From Anaeramoeba flamelloides (lineage: Eukaryota; Metamonada; Anaeramoebidae): 64,000 nt of DNA. The notes beneath the pieces were generated by a model that saw only the letters and a program-made list of their open reading frames with translations, was not told the origin of the DNA and ran no database searches. A program made the translations under genes and the position numbers. Positions 1-12,474 of the stretch are shown here, in pieces. The stretch lies in NCBI GenBank assembly GCA_027625915.1, contig JANTQA010000026.1, positions 2,790,001-2,854,000 on the forward strand, read 5' to 3'. Every line of letters begins with the position of its first letter. Position 1 is the first letter of the stretch.

Positions 1-154
1 ACACCTGGATCCAATAAAAATCAGTTTTTTTCTATTATTCATTTTTTAATTACTCTATTATTTTGCTTTATTTTTTTACAATCTTTTTTTTTTTTCTAAT
101 TTTCAGTTTTTTTATTTTTTTAAAAGATTCTTTAAATTGTGTTTAAAATTTTTC

Positions 155-420
155 GAATGACTGTATCTATACTTGACACTCTTTGGATCCGAAGACACAC
201 ATTTAGTCAATTCAAAATTCTCTCTTTAATAGACTTAGTGTTTTTTTTTTGACATTTAACCCTTCATAATAAAGCACATCTCAAAAATTTTTAACACAAT
301 CTTGTTTTTTATTTGGATTAATAATTATTATTTTTTGTTTTGTGAGTATTGTAAATGCTAAACAATTGTTAACATTTCAATTAGTTTATGGTTCTAATTT
401 GGGATTTCTTCTTGAATTGA
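155..420 (+). repeat. Dispersed repeat R1, copy 1
   Basis: Non-coding segment that recurs elsewhere in the window. Its left part (from GACTGTATCTAT, near 160) matches 34795-34880. Its right part (GTTTTGTGAGTATTGTAAA, then CATTTCAATTAGTT) matches 32915-33000 and, inverted, 37925-37975 and 61390-61470. Copies are diverged by eye (roughly 75-85% in the best blocks). No coding sequence or terminal repeats were found, and the family is unknown. The nearby short ORF at 444-659 is A/T-run noise. Confidence 0.55.
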
Positions 421-924
421 TTTAATAGGATTTTTTTTCAGGATTGTATTTTTCTATTTCAAAAATTTGTATTGGATTCTATTACCTAAAAAAAAAAAAT
501 AATAAGCTTTTAATAATTGTAATAAAAAAAAAGGATATTTTGAAGAAAACACTTATTGAGGAACTGAGTCTTCTTTTTTTTCAGATAGAATTGTTTAAAA
601 AAAAGTATTATTTGATAATAATTAAGTTTTTTGAAGATTGTACAGAATACAAAGAATAAATTTATTCAAAAAATACCAAAATTTGTTTCAAAAATTTTCT
701 TTGGGGAATTATTAGCATTATTCTCATTTAATTAAAGCAAAAAAAAAAAGATAAAGTCAAAAAATTAATAAAAATTAAATTAGGTTAAAAAGAATTCATT
801 CCAGTTTAGTTTGAGAAAATATTATTGATTTCTTACACTTTCTCATAATTAAAAATTAAATAAAGAATATTTATTAGAAAATAAATAATTATTTAAATTT
901 TAATTCTAATTTGCTGATTTTAAT

Positions 925-2361
925 TTATTTAAAATAATCAGGAATTTCTTTTGTTGTTTCTAATGATGGTATAATTCTTTCGTTTTCTGGTGCTGCTGTA
1001 TACGTATTGTATTTTAAAGTAAAGGATTCATTGGCTTTGAAAACTTCTAATATTGATGCTACATTTCCACAGCGGTAACAGAAATTAGGTGCCGACCAGA
1101 TTGTAATAAGTTTTCCTGAAAATAAAACCTATAAACAATTTTTGAAAAAAAAAAAAAAATGTTAGGTTTGGTGGAGAAAAATATTTAATATTGAATTAAT
1201 TTGATTCCAAGAAAGATTTCAATAAAATAAAAGAGTAAAAACAATTAAAAAAAATTCTAATAAATAAATTTCCTTTTTTTGTTTTTCATTTCAAAATCAA
1301 AATTAAAAGTTTTTGTAATACTAAAAAAAGAAATGATGTAGTTTAAAAAAAAAAAAATTAAAATAAAAGATTAATTACTTGGTGACCGTCCATACAAAGT
1401 TGATTTGAACGAATAATATGATTAATTTTATTGTCTTGAAGAAATTTATCTACGAGTTGTGAGCCAAAAATATGCCCTGCCCCACGAGGAGAAGGTTTTG
1501 TTTCTTGTTCAACTGCATCTGGATCAGACCAAACAAGATCTGTTAATGCACCTTCTGGTGGAATTTCTTGGAATCTATCAAGAACTCTAATCTATAATTA
1601 TTAGAAAAATTGTTAAAGTAAACCAAGTGTTATTTTTTAATAATTATAGTTTTGAGGAATTTGAAAAAACAAAACAGGGAAGAAAAGAAAAAGAAAAAGA
1701 AAAAGATAAAGAAATAAAAATAAAAATGAAAAGAAAAATTTCGAAACACAAACAAGTAAAATTCTTCCCAAAAAGTATTAAAAAAGAATAATAAAATAAA
1801 AAAAAAAATAAAATAAAATAATGTACTTGATTAATAGAAGAAATAGAAGGGGACAATCCTCCATGAACACAAAAGATCTTTTCATCAATTAATGCTGCAA
1901 GTTGAAGGTAATTAAACATGTCTGTAAAGTATTTCCAAACATTAGCATTACCATATTTTCTTAAACATTCACTATAAAATCCGTAAACTTGTGTTACGCC
2001 TTTTGACTCATGATTTCTTTTTTATAAGAAAAGAATTGATTTGTGTTAAACATAACAAGAAACAAGAAAAGGATAATAATAAAAAAAAAAAAAAAAGAAA
2101 AAGAAAAATTTTCAAAATAGAATAAAAAGAGAAATAAGAGGATGTTTTTTGTTTCAAAAACAAAACTGAAAACAAAGACAAAACCAAAGAATGTCAAGTG
2201 AAAAAAGGAAGTGAAAAAGAAAAAGAAAAATTTTACCCTCTTAATAATGTAATTCTTCTTGGGTAGTGTAACTTTAAACAAACTAATAAAGAAATTGTTT
2301 CAACACTAAAAATTATAGAAAGAATAAATTAAAAAATAAATATTTTTTTTTGTTAAAAAGA

Positions 2362-2401
<40 letters not shown>

Positions 2402-2950
2402 AAATAAAAACCTATAGAAACCACGATCTACATAATTTCCAAGAAACAAGTAATTTGTTTCAGGACATTCCCCACCAACACGAAAAAGTTCAACAAGATC
2501 ATAGTATTGACTTTTTTTTAATTTTTAAAAAATAATTTTGTCAAGAAATCAACAAATTATGAAAAGAATTGATAAAAATAAAAGGAAAAATGTAAGAAGG
2601 TGTTTCGAAAAAAATTTGTTAAAAAAAAAAAGTTTGGAAGAAATTTGTAAGGTAATTAAAAAAAAAAAAAAAAAAAGTTTGGAAGGAAATTTGAAAGGCA
2701 AAAAAAAAAAAAATAAATAAAGAGTTGTTTGCTAAAAAAAAAATTTAGAAAACAATAAAGGGGAAAAAAAAGAAAATAAAATTTACCCATGAAGGTCGCC
2801 TACGACAGAAACTGGCGATTGCACCATTGCAACATTAGATTCATAAATAAGTGCTTCTTTAAGTTGTTCTGTAATCCCTTTAACAACTTGTTCTGGAAGA
2901 ACTTCAGGTGGGTTTTTTGTTAATTTTTCGAGACACCAATCAAGATCCAT
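925..2950 (-). CDS. PP2A/PP4/PP6-family catalytic subunit, probable pseudophosphatase
   Basis: Six exons: 2787-2950, 2412-2510, 2237-2305, 1827-2016, 1379-1591, 925-1128, totalling 939 nt or 312 aa, about the usual 309 for PP2Ac. All introns are GT-AG and phases match. The PPP fold is present end to end: GDLHG (51-55), GNYVDRG (79-85), RGNHE (110-114), VHGG (161-164), SPRGAG (208-213) and [11 protein letters not shown] (257-267). Active members of this family hydrolyse phosphoserine/threonine with two metals held by conserved Asp, His and Asn. Here the bridging Asp of GDYVDRG is Asn80, the His of RAHQ is Asn237, and the active-site Tyr of SAPNY is Phe261; HESR is HESK. The C-terminus is DYFK, not the methylatable DYFL. 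The reading frame is intact, so loss of catalysis with a retained scaffold or regulatory role is inferred. Introns are 106-276 nt. Confidence 0.93.
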
Positions 2951-3309
2951 TTTTGTGAATTATTTCTTATAAAAAAGAAAACTTTTTGGAAAAAAAAAAA
3001 GGAAAATGAAATCAATTTTCGAAGAGAGTTGTTGAGACTTTGTTTTTTCTTGAATGAGTATTTTAAAATTAATTGGCTTGATTATTCTATTCTTCCTTTT
3101 AACATCTTGTTTCCAATTTACAAAAGAACAAAGTTTAAGGTTTACAATCCAACAAATATGAAAAAAGATTATCTAATGTAGGGTGTGTTGTCATATTAAT
3201 TTGGGTTTTAACTTTACGATGTTTGACTTGGTATGGGTTTTAATAATGGTTTAAAAAGGCAATTTTCGACAATTAATTTTTTTTTTTCATGAAAACAAAT
3301 TGAAGAGTT

Positions 3310-3480
3310 TAAGAATAATAAATTGAAATGAAATTTATTAACAAATTTGTCATTTGGGTTCTCAATTAAAATATTAATTTCCCTTTGTCCCAATTAACTA
3401 AAAAACAAAAAATTTTTAGAAGCTCGAAATAAAACCAAACCTAAATAATAATTTCTATTAAGAACCAACAAATGACATTT
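3310..3480 (+). repeat. Dispersed repeat R7, copy 1
   Basis: Shares a block with 52370-52480: a TTTCCCTTTG segment followed by AATAAAACCAAAC and similar spacing between blocks. Homology may extend to both sides (about 3150-3700 against 52150-52580). Non-coding, family unknown. Confidence 0.5.
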
Positions 3481-3839
3481 TTTATAACTAGCCTTCCAAA
3501 TAATTTATTTTAGACTCTAAAATCGGATTTTGGAAAGTAAAAAAAAATAAATTGTCAAAAACTGAATTTTTGAAACATTATTAAAAATGATACCAAGCCA
3601 AAGATCGATCAATTAAGAATCAAACGAACAAGTACCCACACCCGAAACAAGATAATCTTATATCATATTTTAGAAATTCTTAATCTTAAATGACTTCTCA
3701 ATCCTTTATATTTTTTTTTCCTAATGGGAACATCGTAATTATTTACCCAAAGTTATCATAATAAACCTGGTTAACAAACCCATTTCTCAATTCTGAGAGA
3801 AATAGTCTATCATTTTTAAAAGAGCACATTTTTTCCAAA

Positions 3840-4880
3840 ATTAAATTCTCGGTAAAAATATCTGATCCCTTTTTGAAAGGATTTTTGTATCCAAAACTAA
3901 AAAGAAAAATTTACCAAAAATTTTTATTTTGTTTTGAAAAAAGCTCGCAATTAGGAAATAATTTTAGATTATACAAACATATAACTTTTAAAATTACAAT
4001 AAAAATAAAATCATATATTGAAACCTTGAATTTTAGAAAAAAAATGATTTTTTATTTTATTCACAAAGATTTATCTACTTTCTTGAAATGTAAAAAATTT
4101 GGTAATTTTATTTTAAAATACCCGGAGTATAAAAAAAGGAAAGATTCTTATTCAAACTAGTTATTTCAGAATATTTATATTATTATTTCATTAAAATCAT
4201 TCAGTGTTTTAATTTTATTTATTTGAAAATATTTAAAAAACTTGAGAAATAATAAATAATTCTGTAAATGATATATTTGTAAGTTTAGAACTACTTAAAA
4301 GAAATATGTTGGTTTTAAATCACTGTTTCCAAATAATCAGATTAAAAATTATTTCTTCATATTAAGCTCAGTTTATCAGGCTTTAAAAAATATTTTGGGG
4401 CTATTTTTAATTTGATGGTTTAATTGGGGTTCTCAGATAATTTTCTTAAAAAATGTAGAAAAAATAGTTTCGATTTCTGCTTAACATAAAAAAATATTTT
4501 TTCTATCAAGTATAAAATAATTACTATATTTTTTTGTTAGATAATGAGATTTTTTAAACCGAGTTATTTTAAAAATTATTATTTTTCTTTTTAAAGATTA
4601 TTTTTTGTACACCTTTATCAACAGATAATCCACTATCTTTCTTTTTCAAAGTGAATATTATTTTTTTTTATATGAAATATATTGGATTTTGAACTTTTTA
4701 AAAAGGTGAAAAATGTAGAAAAATTTTCAAAACTATACTTTAATTATAAATATTAAATTAAAAAAAAGTTTGGTATGGTAATAATCATTTTTTTTACTTC
4801 ATTTTTGAATTTCAAGTTGTTATATTTTTTTTTTTGAATTTGCTACTAAATTTATTAGAATATTTTTGTCAGTTTACCCG
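3840..4880 (+). repeat. 1-kb dispersed repeat R2, copy 1
   Basis: Collinear with 39510-40600 over about 1 kb. Shared blocks in the same order include ATTAAATTCTCGGTAAAAA, GAAAATATTTAAAAAACTTG, TTTTTGTAC and a block ending TTTTTGAACTTTT. Divergence is high and indels are many, so this is an old copy. No open frame is conserved between the copies, so it looks non-coding or thoroughly decayed. Confidence 0.6.
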
Positions 4881-5099
4881 TTTCTTAAATAGTATTCAAT
4901 AATTTTGTGTTTCCACTTTTGTCTGATAAAAAATGTATATAAAATGGAATATCTCTTCTCAAAAAATCTAAAAACCTAAAAACCTTTCCTTGGAATAACG
5001 ATTTCTCTAAGTATTTCAAGAAACAATAAACTCGATAATATTTTTATGTTTACACAAAGGGAAGATATTCGATGAATTAAAATCTTTAATCTCTAGGTT

Positions 5100-5520
5100 T
5101 TCAATCTTTGAAGTGTATCAATTTTTTGTTTAAATACAATTTGTATTATTGTGGAAAAATAAATAAACCATTTTCCAGTCCAAGTACCCCAGTTGTAGTT
5201 GATGGATTTCATATATTTAAAGGTTTTATATTGATATTAGAATAAAAATTTATCACGAAATTTAAAAATTCTAACTATTTTTTCACTTTTTTTCACATTT
5301 TATTATGCTTTTTTTTTTCGATTATTTTTTAAATAATAATTTATTTACAAATATTTTTTTTTTTTAAGAGTGGTTGTCATTGGGTAAAAACCTGTTATTC
5401 TAATTTTACTGAAACAGTAAAAATGATAATAGAGAAATCCTTTTGATTTCTCTTGTAATTTTATTTGATATCTAAAGGAAATAAAAATTAACATTCTATT
5501 TATTTCTTCGATAGTTGCCT
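5100..5520 (+). repeat. Dispersed repeat R3, copy 1
   Basis: Matches 18340-18640 in the same orientation: CCATTTTCCAGTC, then a block with TTTAAAGGTTTTATATTGATATT in the first copy and its counterpart in the second, then long T runs and AACTTGATAAA/GGGTAAAAACCTGTTA-like sequence. Part of it also occurs inverted at 20565-20660. Non-coding. Confidence 0.5.
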
Positions 5521-6179
5521 AATAATGTTGGTTTTTCCATTTTGAAGTAAATCCATTGATTTTTTTGTTTTCATTTCATAAGTATATCAAACATTATTTT
5601 CTTTGTATTATTCTATTTAGTAATTATTTGCACTTCAAAGGTTAATTAGAGAAAAATAATTGATATTTAAAACAAAATGTTGGCGCCTTTGACTAAAACA
5701 AAGTTTGTAATACAAAATACTAAAAATTCTTCAATTTGAAACAAAATATTTTTTTCATTAAAAAAACGATTTAATTCCATTTTAAATACAATTTATGCTT
5801 TTTTTATATTTAATTTGATTTGTAGCATTCTTTAGATAAAAAGAAAAACTTCGAAAAAAGAAAAAAATGGAATAAAAAAATCAAAGAGCTCCAAAAAAAT
5901 CAACTGTATGAAGACAGTAGTAATAATTATCAAATAATAACCAATTTGCATTATTTGTCCTAAAATAATAACATTATAAGTAAAGATGACAAAAAAATTG
6001 TAATAATATTTAAATCACAATATAGAAGGATAAATATTTATTTAGAAAAAAAAAGAAAACAAATATAATAAATAGAAAGAAAAATTGGAAATGAAATAAA
6101 ATATAAAGATGAATTAATACACGGTATAAATAAGGTTATAATATTTAGATATATTAAAAACCATTTTAGCAAATGATTT

Positions 6180-9100
6180 TTAGTCTTCATTTAAATCATT
6201 TTCTGAATTTTCTTCTTCAATCAAATCGTTTTCTTGTTCTTTGTATTCAATTAAAACAATTTCTGGCTTTTCAACAATTTCACTCTTTTCAGTAGCGATT
6301 AATGTTTTACCTTTTTTTTTACGCTTGCGGCAATGGATCTTTGTGTCGATTTTAGTATATTTTGCTTGGTATTCTTTTAATACAATGACATATTCAGAAT
6401 AATCTTCATTTTCGTTTGTTGTAAAGTTATATTCCCGAACTGATCGATATTTTTCAAGAGACCCGGTAGCAGTTTCGAGTTGCATATAATCAAAAAAGTA
6501 ATTCTTTTTCTTGCTCTCCGTATAGCCCCTCAAAATTGTTTTATTTGGCTGTTCTGAGGTTTTAGTCCCTTCATTTGGGTTTGTGTCAAAGGAAATTTTC
6601 CTAAGATTTGATTCTGAATTGTCAAGATCTGGAACCAATTGCTGCATTTCTACAACGTAAAGGTTTGGATTTTTTTTGTGTGTTGGGTAGACCTTTGCCT
6701 CTTCAAAGGATTCTTCAATCTTCTGTAATTTTTCTTCAAGTGTAAGTTCGTTTTTTCTGCCACCCATTTTCGATTTGCCTTCTTTGTACGATTTATTTTT
6801 TTGAAGTGTTTTGCTTTTAGGCTTTCTGGCCATTGAAATGTATGTTGTTCTTTTGAAATATGGTATACTTGATTGGACTTTTCGTTCTGTTTTTCGAAAG
6901 ATTTCCCGATCAGTTCTTGCTTGAAGTAATTCTTTATCTTTTGTGTCCAATTTTGGCTCTTTTGATTTTATTTTTATTTTTATTTTTATTTTTATTTTTA
7001 TTTTTAGAATTATTATTTTTGTGATTGTTGTCGAATTTAAAAAAAGAAAAAATAAAAACAGTCAGATGAAATCAAATTTATTAAAATAATAAATAACATT
7101 AATTAAAAGAATAAAAAGATGATTAATGATCTTTGAAATAAGCACATTTTTCTCAAATTATTTAACTTCTTTTAACAACTAAATTTGTAATTGAAAGTTA
7201 ATGTTTACTGCATTTTAATTCGGGTTTTGAGGTTGGTAAATATTAAAAAAATTTATTCAGTGAGACTCAAGAAGGGACTAAGTTCATATCTTTACTAAAA
7301 TTGTCTGTCTTCGTATCTAAAAATGAAAAAGAGTGATGAGAAAAAAACTAGCTTTTAGAGAAAATTCCCCTTTATTCAAATTTTGAAACACTGGCACCTT
7401 GTAGAGAATTTTCTATGCCTTTTTTTGTTGTTATAGGAAGTTAAGTTACAAGATTTTTAAAATTTGATCCAAAAGGTAAAAATGGAGAAAAGTGAAAATT
7501 TTTGATGAATAATTCTTTGTTATTTTCTAACAAAAGACAAATTTGATAAAAAAGTACAAAAAAATATTCGGTATTGAAAAGAAATTCATCAAAAGACCCA
7601 TTTCCAAAAATAAAGATAATTTTTTATCGACTGACTTTGAAAGAAATGTTTCTTTTAAATAAAAAAACATGACTAATTAATTTCTGCAAATGTTATTTTA
7701 ATTAGATTGTTGGAATGCAAAATTCCTCAAAAAAATTTCCCAAAACACCTCCAATCAAATTTATCTTGAATCTAGCAATTGGATTTTCAGAAAAACAATA
7801 AAAAAACAAAAAATTCTCACACAAAAATAAACTAAATGTTTTTTTTTGGTATTCGGCCGTGGATATTCTATTGGAAAGAACAAAAAGAGCAAATATCACC
7901 ATCAAAAGAGTTGTTAGGAACTTTGATTCAAGAAAAAAACAAAAAGAACTAAAGGAACCAAAAAAAAAACTAAGAGAAAATCACAATTACTTTGTAAGAA
8001 TTGTTATGATTTGTGGAGATAAATGTAACAATTCATCTAATCCAATGATCAAAAATCATAGACAATATGTTCTTTAAAAGTTAGAGTTGTTTATTGAAAG
8101 GATTTGAAATAATCTTCATTTTTTAGATAAGAAAATCGTGATTATTTTTCAATTTCATTGCCATTTTTCTTAGTAAGGGTTTACCAATCTAAAAATTTCT
8201 TTAAAATTTTTCATAAAAAAATACATAAAAAACGTTTTTTTTGATCCAAATTGGAGAGTATTTTGAAGATCATTCTCATTTTGGATGATATTGTATCAAA
8301 GGGTTTTAAGGCAACTTGTTAAATTGCCCAGGCAGTTGTTAAATCAAATTAAATAGAGAAAAGAGAAAAAAAAAAAAAAAAGTAAGATCAATGGTGATTA
8401 ATTTCCATTATCGTACTTTAGGTAATTTTAAAAAAATGAGTAATAAAAGTTTTAAAAAGTGTTAATCAAACACAAGTATAAAAATGAAGGTCTTAAAAGA
8501 GTAAATCAAATGATTTGAGCAATGTAATTTAAAACATTTATTACTAACTTTTTAAAATGGCTGCATAATAATTATTTTTCTTTTAATTTCAAGATTTTTA
8601 AATGAATTACTTTGAGCAAATCCAAATTAAAAATTTTTTTCATTTCTAATTTGTCAAAACGTGTTTGGTGAAAAATCAATTGAAGCTTTTTAAAATAGAA
8701 AGTAACGGAGATTTTTGAAAAGTTATATTAAAACTGCTTAAAAGAGTGAACCAAAAAGTAAGTGCAGAAATTTTTTAAAATTTTAAGTAATAACTTTTTT
8801 AAAATTGCTAGAGCAGTATTTATTAAATACGATGGTGTAACTAATCCATGCTTTTAACTTTAATCCATTACTGGATATTTAACAAGTGCTCAAAATATTG
8901 GCTTTCTGAAGAGATCGAAGAAACATACTAATAATATGATAACAGCATATAAACCAGAAATAGGGTTCTTTAAATAAATTTTAATAAAGAATTATAAAGA
9001 TATTGAAAATTAAATTGTAATTTTTTGACTTAAGGAACTAGTCTCTATTAAATTTTTTTCCCTAAATTTAATAGAGATTGAGAAATTTTTTTACCAATTA

Positions 9101-10532
9101 CTTCGATTTGTAATTCGCTATTTATTTTCATATTAAACATATTTCAAGATAAGGAATCCTTATTCAGAAATTGGTCAAAAAAAAATTAATAGAAACTAGT
9201 CCCTTAAAAAAATGAAAAAATCTCATTTTTTTGAATTTGAAAAAAAAAAAATCATTTTATTTCACGCAATTTGTGGTTGAAAAAGTGTTTGAAACAAAAT
9301 CTTATACTGTTAATTGTCAAATAAAAAAATAAAAATTTTCATTCAACTTTCCAAAAAAATCTATCATCCAAAGAAAATAGTCATCAAAAGTCCCAATTCT
9401 AAAAATGAAATTAATAATTTAAGCTGATTGTAAGAATTAAAAAATTTGAAATTTAACTATTATTTAAAAAATCTTTTTTTGGAAAACTGAATGAAAATTT
9501 TGTTCCATTTATTTTTCAACAAATAGTAATAGTAATATTTTTGAATCATATACATTGATCCAAGATCTAACCTCAAAAATCAATTTAAATATGAACCAAG
9601 TGTGTTTGTGTCTCTGAATTCCTATCTTAACATACTAAAGTCTGAAAAAAAAAAGAAACATGAGTGAAATTTTTAGTAATGGGTTAAAGTTAAAAACATG
9701 ATTTATTTACACCATTGAAGTTACCTTTTCACATTATTATCCTTTGATAAGAATAGTCACATTTGTGATTTTGAAGTTTGGTTTTCTTTTGTTTTCTTAG
9801 TTTCTTATTCTTAATTGCTTTTTCTTTTTTCTTTTGGTTGTTTTTGGAAAAATGAAAAAAAAACAATTAAAACTTTTATTTTTCACTTTTAGATCTGACA
9901 GAATTTTTGTCAAAAATTTTTTCATTTTTTAGGAGTAACAATTAAGAACCAGAAATCTACATTAAACGAAAACAGTTTGACAATAAATAAACAAATTGTT
10001 TTTAAATGGCTCTAAAGGTTTTTTTATTTTTGATAAAAATAAACAAATGTGTTTGATTTTTTTTGTTTTTGTTTTATCAAAAGAAAAAGATTTTTTGTAA
10101 AAAAAAGAATCCAACAATAAGAAAATAATATTTGAGTTTGATAAATTCTCTTTATTATTGAAATTTTGATTGAAAGTTTGGAGAAAAATCCATGGTTTTT
10201 TTTAAAGTTCTCTTCACTGTTTTCAATTTTAATTGTTCAGAAAACAAAAAAAAAAGTAAAGAAACGGATTAAAACATACTTTTTGGTGGAACGTATTTAT
10301 CAGAATGAATAAGATCAACCTCAATCCCCAGTTCAGGTTCAGCAAGAAGTGGTAATTCACGATCATTTTCCAGTGTTATAGGGAAATAACTTGATAATTT
10401 ATCATGATCAAATTTCCTTTGAAGAAGCTTTGGTGTTGATGGAAGTGGAGGGAGTGTGTTTTGTAGTTTTAGTCGACCAACCAACTCATGGCGTTGATAC
10501 AAGGGATTTTCCATACATTTTTTGACATACAT
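6180..10532 (-). CDS. PAF1: PAF1, RNA polymerase II-associated factor 1 homologue
   Basis: Two exons: 10280-10532 and 6180-6958, total 1032 nt or 343 aa. The split codon A|AG joins them in phase (donor GTATGT; acceptor CAAAAG). PAF1 is the scaffold of the PAF1 complex, which travels with RNA polymerase II and promotes elongation and histone marking. Exon 1 holds the N-terminal block, including LPPLPSTPK and AEPELGIEVDLIHSDKY (compare human TEPDLGVTIDLINPDTY). Exon 2 holds IPYFKRTTYIS (human VPWMRKTEYIS), the IEESFEEAK block, ISFDTNP, and REYNF (human REYNW). The tail is acidic but short, making the protein smaller than human (531 aa, from memory). The start chosen is ATG at 10532; an alternative ATG lies at 10514. 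The 3.3 kb intron contains several MITE-like elements. Stop is TAA. Confidence 0.9.
6964..7005. repeat. TTTTTA hexamer microsatellite at the PAF1 splice acceptor
   Basis: Six to seven copies of a TTTTTA-type unit begin only a few bases upstream (intron side) of the PAF1 exon-2 acceptor. Read in gene sense this is AAAAAT repeats, so the usual polypyrimidine tract is replaced by purine-rich sequence. Length polymorphism here could affect acceptor use. Confidence 0.8.
7480..7660. repeat. Degenerate relative of MITE-like family B
   Basis: The inner block TCATCAAAAGACCCATTTCC corresponds to TCATCAAAAGTCCCAATTC in the better copy at 9333-9500. The terminal arms are poorly kept. It lies in the PAF1 intron. 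Assignment is weak. Confidence 0.3.
8419..8566. mobile_element. MITE-like element, family C, copy in PAF1 intron
   Basis: About 150 bp with inverted ends. The left arm GGTAATTTTAAAAAAATGAG and the reverse complement of the right arm, GCAGCCATTTTAAAAAGTTAG, pair and continue into a second paired block (TAATAAAAGTTTT against TAATAAATGTTTT). It is related to 47605-47780 and 46190-46465. A further degraded relative lies at about 8700-8830. No coding capacity. Confidence 0.55.
9030..9207. mobile_element. MITE-like element flanked by TTAA, family D
   Basis: 178 bp including TTAA at both edges. The inverted ends are GGAACTAGTCTCTATTAA and, on the other strand, GGGACTAGTTTCTATTAA, with 16 of 18 matching, followed by T-rich sequence. 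Duplicated TTAA at the edges is the target-site habit of piggyBac-type DNA transposons, but the TIR does not begin CCC as in most known piggyBac elements, so assignment is tentative. It is non-autonomous and lies inside the PAF1 intron. Confidence 0.6.
9333..9500. mobile_element. MITE-like element, family B, copy in PAF1 intron
   Basis: About 170 bp. The left arm AAATTTTCATTCAACTTTCC pairs with the right arm read in reverse complement (AAATTTTCATTCAGTTTTCC), and the pairing continues into AAAAAA..AT. A second copy with the same ends lies at 63619-63790. Non-coding. Confidence 0.65.
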
Positions 10533-12474
10533 TTCGATAAAGTTAAATTATAAGAAAAAGCAAACAAAGTTCGAAGAAATTCAAAAAAATGAAAAAACAA
10601 TTATTTTTAAGTGACCTGTACTTTGGGCAACAAATGGGTAAAAATTTATGGTATATTATACATGAAATATTCTTTTTTGATTAATTTTTGATTTACAAAG
10701 TGCCAAAAAATTTTGTAAGACAAAGAAGTCCCGAAAAAAAAATTTTTTTGATATCAAATATTTTTTACCATTTTAGAAATAGAAAATTTTGATATTCATT
10801 TTATTTCAAACCTTAGAAGTAACTTTTTACTCTTTTTATTGTGGCTTCCATCGGAATTGCTCCATAAAAAATAGTCTTTATTGTCATAATATTAATGTAA
10901 AGAATTTTTTTACTTTTTCGAGTAATTCTTTTGATAAAAGAAAAAAATAATATATTCAAAATTTGTAAAATATTTAAATTGTTTTTGAAAGGATAGGTAT
11001 AATCATTATACTTTTTAAATTCATTTCTGAATTTTGCTTATATGCTATTATTTTGTTATAAGATGAAATTAAGTTGTTCAAAATAAAATTATTTTAAAGA
11101 TATTTAAGTAGAAAGTATTTCTGTTCTCAAAATTTAAAATCAAATTTTATCTTACAAAAATGATTTAATATTTTTTACTAAATAATTATTGTGAATAAGG
11201 ACAAAAGTTTAAAAAAATTTTTTTTTTCCATTTTTTAAAAACGATGTGCATTTTTGTAACTTCCTTAAGTCCACATCGGCAAAAGGCTACCAGTTTTATT
11301 GAAGAAAGTTAACATAATCTCTGAGTTTAATTCATTATTATTCATAAAATAAATGTTCAATTTTTAGATCAGAATCATATTTTCACATTTTTTAAATTTT
11401 TATTTGTATTCTACTTTTTGTAAATTTTTGTTTTATTTTATTTAAATTTCAATTCAAAAAATATAATCATTTAATACTCTAATTAAACATAAAGAAAATT
11501 GAGGTTGTGTAACCCGTTTGTAATTTGATACATTTACAATTAGCTGATCTATTGTCAAAATTTTAAATTTTTCCATTGAAATGAGAAATTTTGCACAGGA
11601 TTTCCCAATGAAAGTACCCAAAAAAATTATTTGATTTTATTTTCTTTTTTTGAAATTTTTACTTCTTTGGGTATTTCTTTGATGAATCTCCAATCTAACC
11701 AGAAGTTTAATATTGCTCTTATTTATAAACAATCAAAGTTTGGTTGATTTCTAAAAAAAGTGAATTTTTCAATTTTGGTTTGGACTTTGAGTGAAATGGA
11801 TTTATATTTTTATAAGAGTTTCCCAAAACCATTTCATGTATTTTGGTTACAAATACTACTTTTTATTATATTATGATTTTAACTTTCATGTTGAAAGTAT
11901 TTGGTGTAATTATTACCACTATCGTGTTAGAGTGTTTTATCTCGTAAAACATTTACTTTGTATACTTATCTACACATGTAATCTTCAACTTTTAACATTC
12001 TAAACAGTGTAAAAATAAAAATAAAAAAATTCTAATTGTGATACTACTTAAGATTGAGTTTGGTCAATAAAAAAAATCACAACTTATCTTTCCCAAACAT
12101 CTTTTAAACCAAAAAAACACTCCAAACCAAGACATTTTCAGTTTCACTCCAACTAGCTAAAAAATGGACAATGTATATATTTTCAAGAGTTTAAGATCTT
12201 TAAGCATCTATAGTATATCCCAAAATACATTTTATTAGTTGAGAATTGACTTAACAATAAATCCTCTCTAATTTTTTTTTTTTATATTTAGATAAATTAT
12301 TTACTGTCGTAATAATTTATTTTTTTGTTTTTTGAGGATTGTAAATTATAATTAATCTTTAAGATTCCAATTATTGAATAGTTTTGAGTTGTTATTATTA
12401 AATATATTGGATTAATAAGAGTTCAATTTAAAAATAAAATTGATGTATTAAAATTTTTAAAGTGTTGCCATATA

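Larger units (their letters stand above)
2951..6179. other. Intergenic, repeat-derived
   Basis: No convincing gene on either strand. The 95-codon open frame at 3873-4160 lies inside a dispersed repeat and lacks an ATG start. The stretch is mostly old non-coding repeats, listed separately. Confidence 0.6.

Noticed and set aside
7702-8077. Two opposite 67-72 codon frames in the PAF1 intron as nested genes
   Set aside because: They overlap each other, lack recognisable domains and lie amid A/T runs; not better than chance.
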